A DNA stretch of 49,246 bases, from assembly GCA_026393035.1 (NCBI GenBank), contig JAPLAY010000067.1:1-49246 (forward strand). Reading direction: 5' to 3'. Shown one piece after another: positions 1-9,587 of this stretch. Under the pieces are notes generated by a model. The model ran no database searches. It was not told the DNA's origin and was given only the letters and a program-made list of their open reading frames with translations. Made by a program: the position numbers and the translations under genes. The first letter of the stretch is position 1; every line of letters starts with the position of its first letter. The stretch is from Actinomycetota bacterium. GTDB taxonomy: Bacteria > Actinomycetota > Actinomycetes > Nanopelagicales > Nanopelagicaceae.

Positions 1-45
1 CCGGGCATGGGGCCAAGGTTACCGATTAATTCTTTGCCCTATTGC

Positions 46-51
46 TAGGGT
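46..51 (+). promoter_or_regulatory. Putative -10 (TAGGGT) placed 6 nt before the ATG of the aldo/keto reductase (leaderless-type promoter)
   Basis: TAGGGT-ggcgac-ATG; same TAnnnT-6nt-start spacing recurs at other genes in the window. Confidence 0.45.
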
Positions 52-57
52 GGCGAC

Positions 58-1008
58 ATGGAAAAGCGCATACTCGGAAATTCAGGGCTTCGAGTTTCTC
101 GTCTCGGACTCGGAACAATGACATGGGGGCGCGATACCGATGAGCACGAAGCTGCTGATCAACTCAAGACTTACCTAGATGCTGGAGGTAACTTGATTGA
201 CACCGCGGCTATGTACGGTGATGGCGATAGCGAGCGGGTCATTGGTGGGTTTTTAGGCACTCTCGCTAAACGCGAAGATTTAATCATTGCAACTAAGGCT
301 GGAATATCTTTTAACGCTGGCGAACGAAGTGTGAATAATTCTAGAAGCAATCTCCTGGCTGATTTAGATAAATCTATTGCTCGACTTGGCGTTGAATACA
401 TCGACCTATGGCAGATTCATACTTGGGATCCCATGGTTCCACTTGAAGAATCGCTCTCTGCGATTGACCAAGCCGTGAATTCGGGACGAGTTCGTTATGT
501 CGGAGTTTCAAATTTTTCGGGATGGCAACTCGCTAGGGCAGCAACTTTACAGAATCCACTTTTTGGAAAATCTCCGATTATTTCAACTCAAGTTGAATAC
601 TCATTACTTAACCGTGGAATCGAAGCCGAAGTAATCCCTGCTGCAATTGAAATGAATGTCGGAGTTCTTGCCTGGTCACCGATTGGTCGCGGAGTATTAA
701 CAGGAAAATATCGAAGTGGTGCGCCGTCGGATTCCAGAGGCGCTAGTCCACACTTCAGCGGTTTTATTGCACCATATCTAGATGAAAGATCAAGCAAGAT
801 TGTTGATGCGGTTTGCGTTGCGAGTGACGGCCTTGGCTATTCGCCACTCGAAGTAGCACTTTCCTGGGTCCGTGAAAGTTATGGTGTTACCAGCGCGATA
901 GTTGGAGCCAGAACTGCGGCCCAATTGCGCGGCATCCTTACAGTTGAAGAAATTGTTTTGCCAGATCAGGTACGTGTTGCTTTAAATGAAATTTCAGCTG
1001 AACTCTAA
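58..1008 (+). CDS. Aldo/keto reductase family protein
   Basis: 316 aa ORF; LGLGTMTWG, DTAAMYGDGDSERVIG, YIDLWQIHTWDP, GVSNFSGWQL, GARTAAQL motifs of aldo/keto reductases. Confidence 0.9.
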   Translation: MEKRILGNSGLRVSRLGLGTMTWGRDTDEHEAADQLKTYLDAGGNLIDTAAMYGDGDSERVIGGFLGTLAKREDLIIATKAGISFNAGERSVNNSRSNLLADLDKSIARLGVEYIDLWQIHTWDPMVPLEESLSAIDQAVNSGRVRYVGVSNFSGWQLARAATLQNPLFGKSPIISTQVEYSLLNRGIEAEVIPAAIEMNVGVLAWSPIGRGVLTGKYRSGAPSDSRGASPHFSGFIAPYLDERSSKIVDAVCVASDGLGYSPLEVALSWVRESYGVTSAIVGARTAAQLRGILTVEEIVLPDQVRVALNEISAEL

Positions 1009-2361
1009 TTAGCAGTTCTGTAGAAATTCATTTAGAACCTGTACTCCAAATTTCAAGCCATCAACTGGAATTCGCTCGTCTACTCCATGAAATAGCGCGA
1101 AGAAATCTAACTCTGGTGGCAATTTAACTGGACTAAAACCGTAACCAATGATTCCAAGATCAGAGAGCGCCTTGTTATCGGTTCCACCGCTCATCAAATA
1201 TGGAACTGGAATTCCATCTGGATCATATTTTGCAATCGCTGCTTTCATGGCGTCAACGAGTGGTCCTTCGAACTCTACTTCCAGCGCCTTATCTCGCACC
1301 AGAACTTCAATTTCGATTTCTTCGCCAGCAAGTTTTTTCACTGTATCCAATAACTCATCCTCAAAACCCGGCAAAAAACGGCCATCGACAACCGCTGTCG
1401 CACTCTGTGGAATTACATTTGCCTTATATCCAGCTTCAAGCATGGTCGGATTCGAAGTATTTTGGATGGTAGCGCCCATCATTCGAGCTGCTCCCCCAAT
1501 ATGTTTAAGAAGTGGTCGCACATTTGTTGGATCGTATTTTTCACCAACTAGTTCTGCAATTTTTGACCAAAACTTGGATCCAGTTTTTGTTTCGAGCTGT
1601 GGCCATTCATATGATCCAATGCGAGAGACAGCAGCGCTCAATTTAGTTATTGCATTCTTTGGATTAATGAATGACCCATGACCAGCATCGCCAGTAGCTT
1701 TTAATTGCAACCAATTAATTCCCTTTTGAGCTCCTTCTATGAAGTAGAGCCGATGGCCGCCAGTGATTGTTACTGAAAATCCACCCACTTCGGAGATCGC
1801 TTCGGTATAGCCTTTAAACAATTCTGGTCTGTTAGCCACTAAGTACCTAGAACCATATTCGCTACCAGCTTCTTCATCGCCAAAAAATGCGAGCAAAATG
1901 TTTCTCGGTGGTTTGTAATTTGCACGTTTCCAAGCGCGAACGGTTGCAATAATCATTGCATCCATATCTTTCATATCTACCGCGCCACGGCCCCAGATAT
2001 ACCCATCTTTGATTTCCCCGCCGAATGGGTCCATCGACCAATCCGCTGCGTTTACCGGAACAACATCTAAATGACCGTGCACGACCAAGCCTGGCCGATT
2101 TTGATCTACACCTTCGATTTTCGCGACTACGTTTACTCTATTTTCACCGGTCACAATCAACTCAGATTCAATTCCAACTTCAGCCAACTTTGCAGCTACG
2201 TAATCTGCAATCGCGCGTTCATCACCTTTTCCCTCGCCATAGTTCACGCTAGGAATCCGAATCATCTCTTGGCAGATTGAAATACATTCCGCCATCAACA
2301 GCTCTTGGTCTATAGGAAGGGGTGCCGTGTTATCTGTGCTCACTCTCCTATCTTGCCCCAA
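1009..2361 (-). CDS. M20 family metallopeptidase (dipeptidase/deacylase-like); start may be the internal GTG at 2343
   Basis: GLVVHGHLDVVPV, WGRGAVDMKDMDAM, GDEEAGSEYG motifs of M20 peptidases. Confidence 0.9.
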   Translation of the reverse strand: MGQDRRVSTDNTAPLPIDQELLMAECISICQEMIRIPSVNYGEGKGDERAIADYVAAKLAEVGIESELIVTGENRVNVVAKIEGVDQNRPGLVVHGHLDVVPVNAADWSMDPFGGEIKDGYIWGRGAVDMKDMDAMIIATVRAWKRANYKPPRNILLAFFGDEEAGSEYGSRYLVANRPELFKGYTEAISEVGGFSVTITGGHRLYFIEGAQKGINWLQLKATGDAGHGSFINPKNAITKLSAAVSRIGSYEWPQLETKTGSKFWSKIAELVGEKYDPTNVRPLLKHIGGAARMMGATIQNTSNPTMLEAGYKANVIPQSATAVVDGRFLPGFEDELLDTVKKLAGEEIEIEVLVRDKALEVEFEGPLVDAMKAAIAKYDPDGIPVPYLMSGGTDNKALSDLGIIGYGFSPVKLPPELDFFALFHGVDERIPVDGLKFGVQVLNEFLQNC

Positions 2362-2419
2362 TTGGGACGATGCTCGTGCGATTGGTATCGTTACGCCAGT
2401 AATTCCAACGATTTAACCG

Positions 2420-2503
2420 GTCCGGGTGGCGGAATTGGCAGACGCGCTAGCTTGAGGTGTTAGTTCCCGCAAGGGATTGAGGGTTCAACTCCCTTCCCGG
2501 ACA
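2420..2503 (+). tRNA. tRNA-Leu (anticodon GAG)
   Basis: Class II tRNA fold: acceptor GTCCGGG/CCCGGAC, anticodon stem CTAGC-TTGAGGT-GTTAG (anticodon GAG), long variable arm, GGTTCAACTCC T-loop; 3' CCA not encoded. Confidence 0.93.
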
Positions 2504-2556
2504 CGCTAATTAATGGCAAGTAATAGCAACAACAAACCAACAATAATGGGAGATAC

Positions 2557-3597
2557 ATGAAGATCAAGGGATATGCAGTTCTAGAAGCATCGAAACCACT
2601 CGTACCATTTAATTTCGATCGACGAGAACTTCGTCCAAACGATGTTGCACTTGAAATTCAATATGCTGGAATCTGTCACTCTGATATTCACCAAGCACGC
2701 GAAGAGTGGGGTCCAGCTATATTCCCAATGGTCCCTGGTCACGAAATCGCAGGAGTAGTTAGTGAAATTGGTTCCGCAGTAACTAAGTTCAAAGTTGGCG
2801 ATCGTATTGGTGTTGGCGTTTTCATCGACTCTTGTCGCAAATGTTCGTCATGCAAGGCCGGTCTTGAACAATATTGTTTAGAGGGAATGACCGGTACTTA
2901 TAACGGTTACGAACGCGATGGAAAAACTGTTGCACAAGGTGGCTATAGCAATCTATTTGTAGTCGATGCAGACTACGCAGTTTCAGTTCCCGCGAATCTA
3001 GATATGGCAGGTGTAGCACCACTTCTCTGCGCTGGAATCACGCTTTACTCACCGCTGAAAAATTGGGGCGCTGGTAAAGGCAAAAAAGTTGGAGTAATCG
3101 GACTGGGCGGATTAGGTCATATGGGCGTTAAATTTGCCGTCGCACTTGGGGCACACACAACTGTTTTTTCACATTCGCCAAATAAAGAGGCTGATGCAAA
3201 AGCTATGGGAGCCCACGAATTTGTGGTGACAAAGAATCCAGAAAATTTTGCAAAACTAGCTAAAGATTACGATCTGATTCTCAACACAGTATCGGCAGAT
3301 ATGGATTTAACACCATTCCTAGACTTACTTAAGCTAGACGGAACTTTGGTCTTAATCGGACTACCTGGTAAGCCTTACGAAATTAGTACACCTTCACTTC
3401 TTGCGCAGCGCAGATCAATCGCCGGCTCGATGATTGGTGGGATTGCACAAACCCAAGAGATGCTTAACTTCTGTGGCGAGCACAATATTGTGAGCGATGT
3501 TGAAGTTATCAATCCTGATTACATTAACGAAGCCTACGAACGCACGGTTGCCAGTGATGTTAAGTATCGCTTCGTTATTGACGCAGCTAAATTCTAG
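2557..3597 (+). CDS. Zinc-dependent NAD(P)H alcohol dehydrogenase (cinnamyl-alcohol-dehydrogenase/YahK type)
   Basis: GICHSDIHQAREEWG, PMVPGHEIAG, CRKCSSCKAGLEQYC structural Zn site, GLGGLGHMGVKFA Rossmann motif; SD GGGAG upstream. Confidence 0.9.
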   Translation: MKIKGYAVLEASKPLVPFNFDRRELRPNDVALEIQYAGICHSDIHQAREEWGPAIFPMVPGHEIAGVVSEIGSAVTKFKVGDRIGVGVFIDSCRKCSSCKAGLEQYCLEGMTGTYNGYERDGKTVAQGGYSNLFVVDADYAVSVPANLDMAGVAPLLCAGITLYSPLKNWGAGKGKKVGVIGLGGLGHMGVKFAVALGAHTTVFSHSPNKEADAKAMGAHEFVVTKNPENFAKLAKDYDLILNTVSADMDLTPFLDLLKLDGTLVLIGLPGKPYEISTPSLLAQRRSIAGSMIGGIAQTQEMLNFCGEHNIVSDVEVINPDYINEAYERTVASDVKYRFVIDAAKF

Positions 3598-3607
3598 TAA
3601 TTAATTT

Positions 3608-4357
3608 CTAAGCAAAGACATGTAGTGCGCCTGCAATTAAAGGCGCTAAGAAAAGTGCTGGCAATAAATTCCCTACCGGCACCATTTTTATTTTGAGCAT
3701 CCGTAGTGAGATTCCAAGTAGCAAAATTCCACCTGTAGCTGTCATGGCAAGAATTTGGTACTCCGGCAGGATTGCGCCAAGCCCAAAACCAACACCGGTC
3801 CAGGCGAATTGATAAATACCTACAGGCAGCGCTGAAACTGCGACTCCCCAACCGAGTGATGCTGCAAAAGCAATAGAAGTTATTCCATCGAGAATACTTT
3901 TCAGAACTAGTTGGTCAATACCGCTACCCATCCCATCGCTGATAGAACCAAGTATCGCCATCGGCCCAATCACAAAGAGAAGCGATGCCGAAACGAAGCC
4001 ATCTACAAATGGGCTTGCACCATTAGGGTCAAATCTAGTTTTTAATTTAAGCCCAACAACTTCCAACTTGTTCTCTATGCCGAGAGCGCTCCCGATCAAA
4101 GCTCCGATCAGTAGCGAAGCAAGGATTGTGAGTAAGGCCCATCCTTTTGGCAGTTGTTCTGCAAAATTCTTATTCCACAATTGTTTCAAAGCATCTGCCG
4201 CAGCCAACAGCGTTACGAAACCCAGAACAGTAGTAACGAGATCGCGTGTGTGTTCCTTGAACTTTGCACCGGCAAATATTCCGAGAGTTGAGCCAATGAG
4301 GATTGCCGCAACATTTATTACTGTGCCAAGACCAACAAACACTGCATCCCCCATCAC
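3608..4357 (-). CDS. DUF554 family (YqgA-like) membrane protein; start GTG 4357 or ATG 4354
   Basis: Hydrophobic ORF with GLGTVINVAAILIGSTLGI, GPMAILGSISDGMG, LKSILDGITSIAFAASLGWGV typical of DUF554. Confidence 0.85.
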   Translation of the reverse strand: MMGDAVFVGLGTVINVAAILIGSTLGIFAGAKFKEHTRDLVTTVLGFVTLLAAADALKQLWNKNFAEQLPKGWALLTILASLLIGALIGSALGIENKLEVVGLKLKTRFDPNGASPFVDGFVSASLLFVIGPMAILGSISDGMGSGIDQLVLKSILDGITSIAFAASLGWGVAVSALPVGIYQFAWTGVGFGLGAILPEYQILAMTATGGILLLGISLRMLKIKMVPVGNLLPALFLAPLIAGALHVFA

Positions 4358-4366
4358 TAATATCGG

Positions 4367-4372
4367 TAGACT
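4367..4372 (+). promoter_or_regulatory. Putative -10 (TAGACT) 6 nt before GTG of the YczE-like gene
   Basis: TAGACT-ctaaca-GTG. Confidence 0.45.
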
Positions 4373-4378
4373 CTAACA

Positions 4379-5068
4379 GTGAAAATCCAAGATATCTGGC
4401 GTGAATTGCTTCATTTTCTTAAGCCATCGCGGACGATTCCGCACACCTCTTGGACAGCAAAGAACCGCTGGGCAGTAACACCACAGAATTTTTTCATCTT
4501 AATTTTCGGTTTAGCAATATTCGGGATCGGTGAATCCTTTTTGATTCAATCGACGATCGGAAATTCACCCTGGTCGGTCTTTGCCCAAGGTTTATCGCTC
4601 CATACGCCCCTTTCTATTGGTGAATGCACCGCTCTAATAAGTGTGGGTGTACTTGCGCTCTGGATTCCGTTACGAGAAAAACCAGGCTTTGGAACTCTAT
4701 GTAATATTCTAATAATCGCACTTTTCATCCAAGTTGGCGTGGATTCAATTCCAGAAATACATAACAATTTACCTTTCCAATTTCTATATTCGTTATTTGG
4801 GATTGGGCTAGTTGGTGCAGGTACGGCTATTTATATAACTTGTGGCATGGGTCCGGGACCACGTGATGGACTAATGACATCTATCCATAAGCGAACCGGT
4901 ATTAGAATTTCCAGAGCTCGGCTCTCAATCGAAGTCACAGTATTGATAATCGGCAAATTGTTAGGTGGTTCTTTAGGTATCGGAACCGCGATGTTCGCTC
5001 TCTTTATCGGCGCCGCAATCGCCACAAACCTTAACTTTGTCTCTAAGTTCGCCAATCGATCTCGCTAA
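4379..5068 (+). CDS. YczE/YitT-like integral membrane protein
   Basis: Multiple TM segments; GTAIYITCGMGPGPRDGLMTSIHKRTG motif characteristic of YczE-type proteins. Confidence 0.75.
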   Translation: MKIQDIWRELLHFLKPSRTIPHTSWTAKNRWAVTPQNFFILIFGLAIFGIGESFLIQSTIGNSPWSVFAQGLSLHTPLSIGECTALISVGVLALWIPLREKPGFGTLCNILIIALFIQVGVDSIPEIHNNLPFQFLYSLFGIGLVGAGTAIYITCGMGPGPRDGLMTSIHKRTGIRISRARLSIEVTVLIIGKLLGGSLGIGTAMFALFIGAAIATNLNFVSKFANRSR

Positions 5069-5675
5069 AACCTAACTCCTTTAACATCAGATTCGCTCGG
5101 CTAAAAGGCTTGGAGCCGAAAAATCCTCGATAGGCGGACAACGGGCTCGGGTGAACACTTCTTATTACCAGCTGCGGATTTAAGAGTGGTTCTACTTCCC
5201 CAGCACTTTCGCCCCACAAAATAAAAACTATTTTCTCTTTTGCTAAAAGCTTAATCACAGTCTCTGTAAATTTTTGCCACCCTAAATCCTTATGCGAATT
5301 GCTAAAGCCATTTTTAGTTGTGAGGACCCTATTTAAGAGAAAGACGCCCTGCTTGTGCCAAGGTGATAAATCTCCTGAAACGCTTTTGATTCCACAATCA
5401 GTTTCTAACTCTTTAAAGATATTGCGCAGCGTTGGTGGAAACTTCGACCTAACTGCATTTACGCTGAAAGCTAAGCCCATTGCATCTTCGGGATTTGGAT
5501 AAGGATCTTGACCAAGAATGCAGATCTTCAACTCAGAAATAGGCAATTCAAATGCTTTAAAGATCCTAGAAAATTCGGGTATGAAACCATCTGGAACCTT
5601 AATGTCATTAAGTATTAGCGCTTCATCCCCTAGCGCATCTCTCCAATGTTGAGGTAGCGCCTCGTAAAGCTTCAA
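5043..5675 (-). CDS. ung: Uracil-DNA glycosylase (family 1)
   Basis: ILGQDPYPNPEDAMGLAFSV (water-activating loop), HKQGVFLLNRVLTT, VHPSPLSAYRGFFGSKPFSRAN (Leu/HPSPLS loop). Confidence 0.95.
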   Translation of the reverse strand: MKLYEALPQHWRDALGDEALILNDIKVPDGFIPEFSRIFKAFELPISELKICILGQDPYPNPEDAMGLAFSVNAVRSKFPPTLRNIFKELETDCGIKSVSGDLSPWHKQGVFLLNRVLTTKNGFSNSHKDLGWQKFTETVIKLLAKEKIVFILWGESAGEVEPLLNPQLVIRSVHPSPLSAYRGFFGSKPFSRANLMLKELGFSEIDWRT

Positions 5676-6457
5676 GCCTGAGCGTTTGCCGAATAGCGAT
5701 TATTGTTTACCGTAACCGTAATTGGCATCCCATAGGCAATCGTTAAATTCTCCGAAGTTATAACCTCGCCAATCGGACCACTTGCGACAGCTTGCCCAGA
5801 TTTTAGCAAAAGCGCATGCGTTGAGCCTGCCGGAATTTCTTCGATGTGATGAGTAATTATTAAGGTCGCAGGTGAATAAGGATCTAGAGCTAAGAGATCG
5901 AACCTCTTCAATAAATCTTCTCGGCCACCTAAATCTAGTCCGGAAGCTGGTTCATCAAGCAACAATATTTCAGGATCAGCCATTAGCGCACGAGCGATAA
6001 GAGCTCGCTTCTTTTCACCTTCACTTAACGTAAAAAATTTTCGCTCTGCTAATTCTCTAACTCCGAGAGTCGTTAACAAAGCTTGCGCCCGCGACTCATC
6101 CCATAACTCATAAGCTTCTTGCCAGCGACCTAGGACTGCATATGCCGCAGTCAAAACAACATCTAAAACTCTTTCATCGCTAGGAAATTGTTCTATTAAA
6201 GTCGATCCCATAAAACCAATTCTTGGACGAAGTTCAAATACATCAACCGCACCAAGTCTTGAACCTAAAATATGTACTGTTCCAGTTGTTGGATGAATTT
6301 GACTTGAACAGAGCGAGAAAAGTGTTGATTTTCCAGCACCGTTCGGTCCTAGAATTACCCAGCGTTCGTTCTCGTTGACCTGCCAAGTTAGCGGCCCAAG
6401 AATAATTTTTGAGTCGCGAACTACACTTACATTTTCTACCTGCAGAACCGGAATCAC
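5672..6457 (-). CDS. ABC transporter ATP-binding protein (ModF-like/orphan ATPase)
   Basis: Walker A GPNGAGKST, signature LSEGEKKRALIARALM, Walker B ILLLDEPASGLD, H-switch ITHH; GTG start. Confidence 0.88.
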   Translation of the reverse strand: MIPVLQVENVSVVRDSKIILGPLTWQVNENERWVILGPNGAGKSTLFSLCSSQIHPTTGTVHILGSRLGAVDVFELRPRIGFMGSTLIEQFPSDERVLDVVLTAAYAVLGRWQEAYELWDESRAQALLTTLGVRELAERKFFTLSEGEKKRALIARALMADPEILLLDEPASGLDLGGREDLLKRFDLLALDPYSPATLIITHHIEEIPAGSTHALLLKSGQAVASGPIGEVITSENLTIAYGMPITVTVNNNRYSANAQA

Positions 6458-6463
6458 AGGGTA

Positions 6464-6469
6464 AAGATA
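6464..6469 (-). promoter_or_regulatory. Putative -10 (TATCTT) 6 nt before GTG of the ABC ATPase
   Basis: Minus strand TATCTT-taccct-GTG. Confidence 0.45.
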
Positions 6470-6503
6470 CCTGCAACGGCAACCTGCGAAGGTGTCGAAC
6501 CGC

Positions 6504-6509
6504 TAATCT
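6504..6509 (+). promoter_or_regulatory. Putative -10 (TAATCT) 6 nt before GTG of serB
   Basis: TAATCT-aggcca-GTG. Confidence 0.45.
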
Positions 6510-6515
6510 AGGCCA

Positions 6516-7718
6516 GTGAAGACGCAGCACACCGGACTAATCCTAATTTCAGGTATCGATGCGCCCGGAGTTACCCAAGCTCTCTTCGCTACTCTTAAAG
6601 AATTCTCAGTAATAATTCTCGACGTCGAGCAAGTCGTTATTCGGGGTCGCTTAATATTGACAGCTCTGATCTCTCTCGATCCTGCTCATGCAAGCGCTAT
6701 CGAAAAAGATTTAGTAGAAACCACGGCAAAATTGGGGCTGGATATTGCCATTGATTTCACTGATCAAGATAAGGCAGATTCTGCGAATCCGAACCTACAC
6801 ATCGTTGCCTTATCGCAAGAGTTAAGACCAGAGGGCCTAGCTGCTATCGCGGCGAAAATCGCGGAACGAGGTGGAAACATTGAACGAATTCGTCGGACCG
6901 CCTCATATCCACTAACAGCTATCGAGTTCGAAGTGACTTTGAGTTCGCGTCCAAGTGATTTGAAAGTGATCCAACGAGAGCTTGCTGAAATAGCTCGAGA
7001 TAACGATATAGATATCGCAGTAGAACAGAGTGGGCTAGCAAGACGTGCCAAGCGCATCGTTCTTTTGGATATGGATTCCACTCTGATACAACAAGAAGTT
7101 ATTGATGTTATCGCTGCAAAACACAACGTCGGCAGTGAAGTTTCCGCAATAACCGAGAAGGCTATGCGCGGTGAACTAGATTTTGCTGGTTCACTTAATG
7201 CGAGGGTTGCCCTTCTTACTGGCGCGAGTACTTCCATTCTGGAGGAAGTCAAAAAAGAAATCACTCTTACTCCCGGAGCCCGCACTCTAATTAGAACTCT
7301 GCATCGACTAGGTCATAAGGTCGGCGTTGTTTCCGGTGGCTTCATCGATGTTATCGAGCCTCTCCTCAAAGAGCTCAATATAGATTTTTATAGAGCAAAT
7401 AAGTTGGAGATTGTTGATAACAAGTTGACCGGAAAGATAACCGGAGAACTGATTGATAAGGGCGCAAAAGCAGATGCTCTGCGAGAATTTGCCAAGGTTG
7501 AGGGTGTCAGCCTCGCACAAACCATTGCAATCGGTGATGGTGCCAACGACTTAGGAATGCTTGAGATTGCTGGCCTTGGAATCGCCTTTAATGCCAAGCC
7601 TGCGGTGCGAGCCGTTGCAACTAGTTCTATTAACTCACCGTATCTAGATTCTGTACTTTACCTAATGGGAATAACACGCGAAGAGATTGAAAGCGCGGAT
7701 AAAGCTGGAGAGAATTAA
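6516..7718 (+). CDS. serB: Phosphoserine phosphatase with N-terminal ACT domains
   Basis: HAD motif LLDMDSTLIQQEVID, VGVVSGGFIDV, IAIGDGANDLGML; N-terminal ACT-like region. Confidence 0.95.
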   Translation: MKTQHTGLILISGIDAPGVTQALFATLKEFSVIILDVEQVVIRGRLILTALISLDPAHASAIEKDLVETTAKLGLDIAIDFTDQDKADSANPNLHIVALSQELRPEGLAAIAAKIAERGGNIERIRRTASYPLTAIEFEVTLSSRPSDLKVIQRELAEIARDNDIDIAVEQSGLARRAKRIVLLDMDSTLIQQEVIDVIAAKHNVGSEVSAITEKAMRGELDFAGSLNARVALLTGASTSILEEVKKEITLTPGARTLIRTLHRLGHKVGVVSGGFIDVIEPLLKELNIDFYRANKLEIVDNKLTGKITGELIDKGAKADALREFAKVEGVSLAQTIAIGDGANDLGMLEIAGLGIAFNAKPAVRAVATSSINSPYLDSVLYLMGITREEIESADKAGEN

Positions 7719-8563
7719 AGCCGGCAGGCGTGAATATCTGTAACTAAAATTCCCCGTGCTCCTACGTTCCAAAGTTCGTCCATAATCTGATTGATATCCG
7801 AACGCTTTACCATTGCGCGAACTGCGCTCCAATCTGATTTCTGCAAGGGAGAAATCGTTGGAGATTCAATACCAGGAGTTAGTGCACAAGCGCGATCTAG
7901 ATCTACAGTTTTAACATCATAATCAACTAAAACATACTGTCTCGCAATTACAACACCATTCAAACGTCGAACGAGAGTATCGATAACTGCATTTGATTTG
8001 TAACCTTCGCGCGTAATCAAAATTGCTTCACTTTGCAGTAAAACCTCGCCAAATATCGATAGACCTGCTGCTCGCAACGTGCCACCAGTTGAAACTACGT
8101 CGGCAATTACGTCGGCAACACCTAGTCGCACCGAACTTTCGACGGCACCGTCTAGGCGAACGATTTCCGCTTTAACGCTCTTACGTTCTAGATAAGCAGC
8201 GAGTAGACCTGGATAGGCCGTAGCAATGCGTTTGCCGCCTAATTGATTCTCTTTAATATTCAACGCTTCGGGAGCTGCGAATCGAAATGTGCTCTTACCG
8301 AAATCTAATGGAAGGATCTCAGTTGCCTGCGCACCCGAGTCAATTAACAGATCGCGTCCTGTTATTCCAGCTTCTAGTTCGCCACTTCCAACATAAACTG
8401 CAATATCTCTTGGTCGCAGATAATAAAACTCAACATCGTTCTCTGGGTCGATAAATACTAAATCACGTAGATCGGTACGCTGACGATAGCCCGCCTCGCG
8501 GAGCATTAGCGCTGAACTTTCCGCCAGTGAGCCCTTATTTGGAACAGCAATTTTGAGAGTCAA
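7715..8563 (-). CDS. hisG: ATP phosphoribosyltransferase, long form
   Basis: KIAVPNKGSLAESSALMLREAGY, DVIADVVSTGGTLRAAGL, C-terminal regulatory region; adjacent hisE. Confidence 0.95.
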   Translation of the reverse strand: MTLKIAVPNKGSLAESSALMLREAGYRQRTDLRDLVFIDPENDVEFYYLRPRDIAVYVGSGELEAGITGRDLLIDSGAQATEILPLDFGKSTFRFAAPEALNIKENQLGGKRIATAYPGLLAAYLERKSVKAEIVRLDGAVESSVRLGVADVIADVVSTGGTLRAAGLSIFGEVLLQSEAILITREGYKSNAVIDTLVRRLNGVVIARQYVLVDYDVKTVDLDRACALTPGIESPTISPLQKSDWSAVRAMVKRSDINQIMDELWNVGARGILVTDIHACRL

Positions 8564-8575
8564 CGTTTTTCCTAA

Positions 8576-8839
8576 CTATAGATTCTTGTAAACATCTTCG
8601 ATTTTAATACCACGAGAAATCATTAAGACTTGGAGATGGTAGAGAAGCTGGCTAATTTCCAAGGCCAACTCTTCATTGTTCTGATATTCCGCAGCTATCC
8701 AAACTTCACCGGCTTCTTCGATAATTTTCTTACCTATCGCATGTATGCCGGCTTCAAGTTCCTTGACTGTTCCGGAACCATCTGGCTTACTCAACGCAAT
8801 CTGATTCAGCTCAGCCCACAATGATTCGAAATTCTTCAT
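8576..8839 (-). CDS. hisE: Phosphoribosyl-ATP pyrophosphatase
   Basis: 87 aa; [37 protein letters not shown] MazG-like fold motif; upstream of hisG. Confidence 0.93.
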   Translation of the reverse strand: MKNFESLWAELNQIALSKPDGSGTVKELEAGIHAIGKKIIEEAGEVWIAAEYQNNEELALEISQLLYHLQVLMISRGIKIEDVYKNL

Positions 8840-8873
8840 ATCTAAATTTTATCCTACTTGTTCAGTCAGATGC

Positions 8874-9557
8874 TTACTGTTTACTAGCTTTAGCGCGAAG
8901 TAAATTGACCATATCCCCTGGATTTTCTGCCTTGAATACCGCGCTTCCAGCTACAAAAGTATCCGCGCCGGCAGAACTAGCAACATCAATAGTCTCAAGC
9001 GATATTCCACCATCAACCTGTAGCCAGATTTTGCCAAAATGCTTACGATCTATTTCAGCTCGCGCTTCCCGAACTTTTGGCATCATATCTTCCATAAAAC
9101 TCTGACCACCAAAACCTGGCTCTACCGTCATTATTAAAACCATATCTACGAGCTCGAGTAAAGGTGCAAGAGATGAAAAAGCCGTTTTAGGCTTAATCGC
9201 AATGCCAACTCGCGCCCCCTCTGATCGAATCAATTGGCTAGTTACCTCGGGTTGCTGACTTGCTTCTAGATGGAAAGTTACGCTTTTCGCCCCAGCTTTT
9301 GCATAATGCGCAGCATCCTGATCCGGGTTATTTATCATCAAATGAGCATCGACTGGAATTGGAGTCTGACCAATAATTCTTCGAGAATCTTCGAGTGAAA
9401 ACGTGAAATTTGGAACGAAAATATTATCCATAACATCTAAATGAATGAGGTCTGATTCATTTGATACCCGCAAAATCTCAGAGCCGAGATTCGCTCGATC
9501 TGCATTTAAGATACTTGGACAAATTCGTATCAAAGCCCGCCCCTTGTTGCTAATCAC
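8874..9557 (-). CDS. rpe: Ribulose-phosphate 3-epimerase
   Basis: ICPSILNADRANLGSEI, HLDVMDNIFVPNFTF, DAHLMINNPD, MTVEPGFGGQSFM, QVDGGISLETI. Confidence 0.95.
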   Translation of the reverse strand: MISNKGRALIRICPSILNADRANLGSEILRVSNESDLIHLDVMDNIFVPNFTFSLEDSRRIIGQTPIPVDAHLMINNPDQDAAHYAKAGAKSVTFHLEASQQPEVTSQLIRSEGARVGIAIKPKTAFSSLAPLLELVDMVLIMTVEPGFGGQSFMEDMMPKVREARAEIDRKHFGKIWLQVDGGISLETIDVASSAGADTFVAGSAVFKAENPGDMVNLLRAKASKQ

Positions 9558-9587
9558 TGCGTTGTAGTAACTAGTCTAGTTTGAAGC

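Noticed and set aside
1148-1681. 177-aa plus-strand ORF antisense to the M20 peptidase
   Set aside because: Shadow ORF: Ser/Pro/Ile-rich low-information translation, no SD or promoter, wholly inside a well-supported gene.
6764-7285. 173-aa minus-strand ORF antisense to serB
   Set aside because: Shadow ORF with no recognisable motif, fully within serB.
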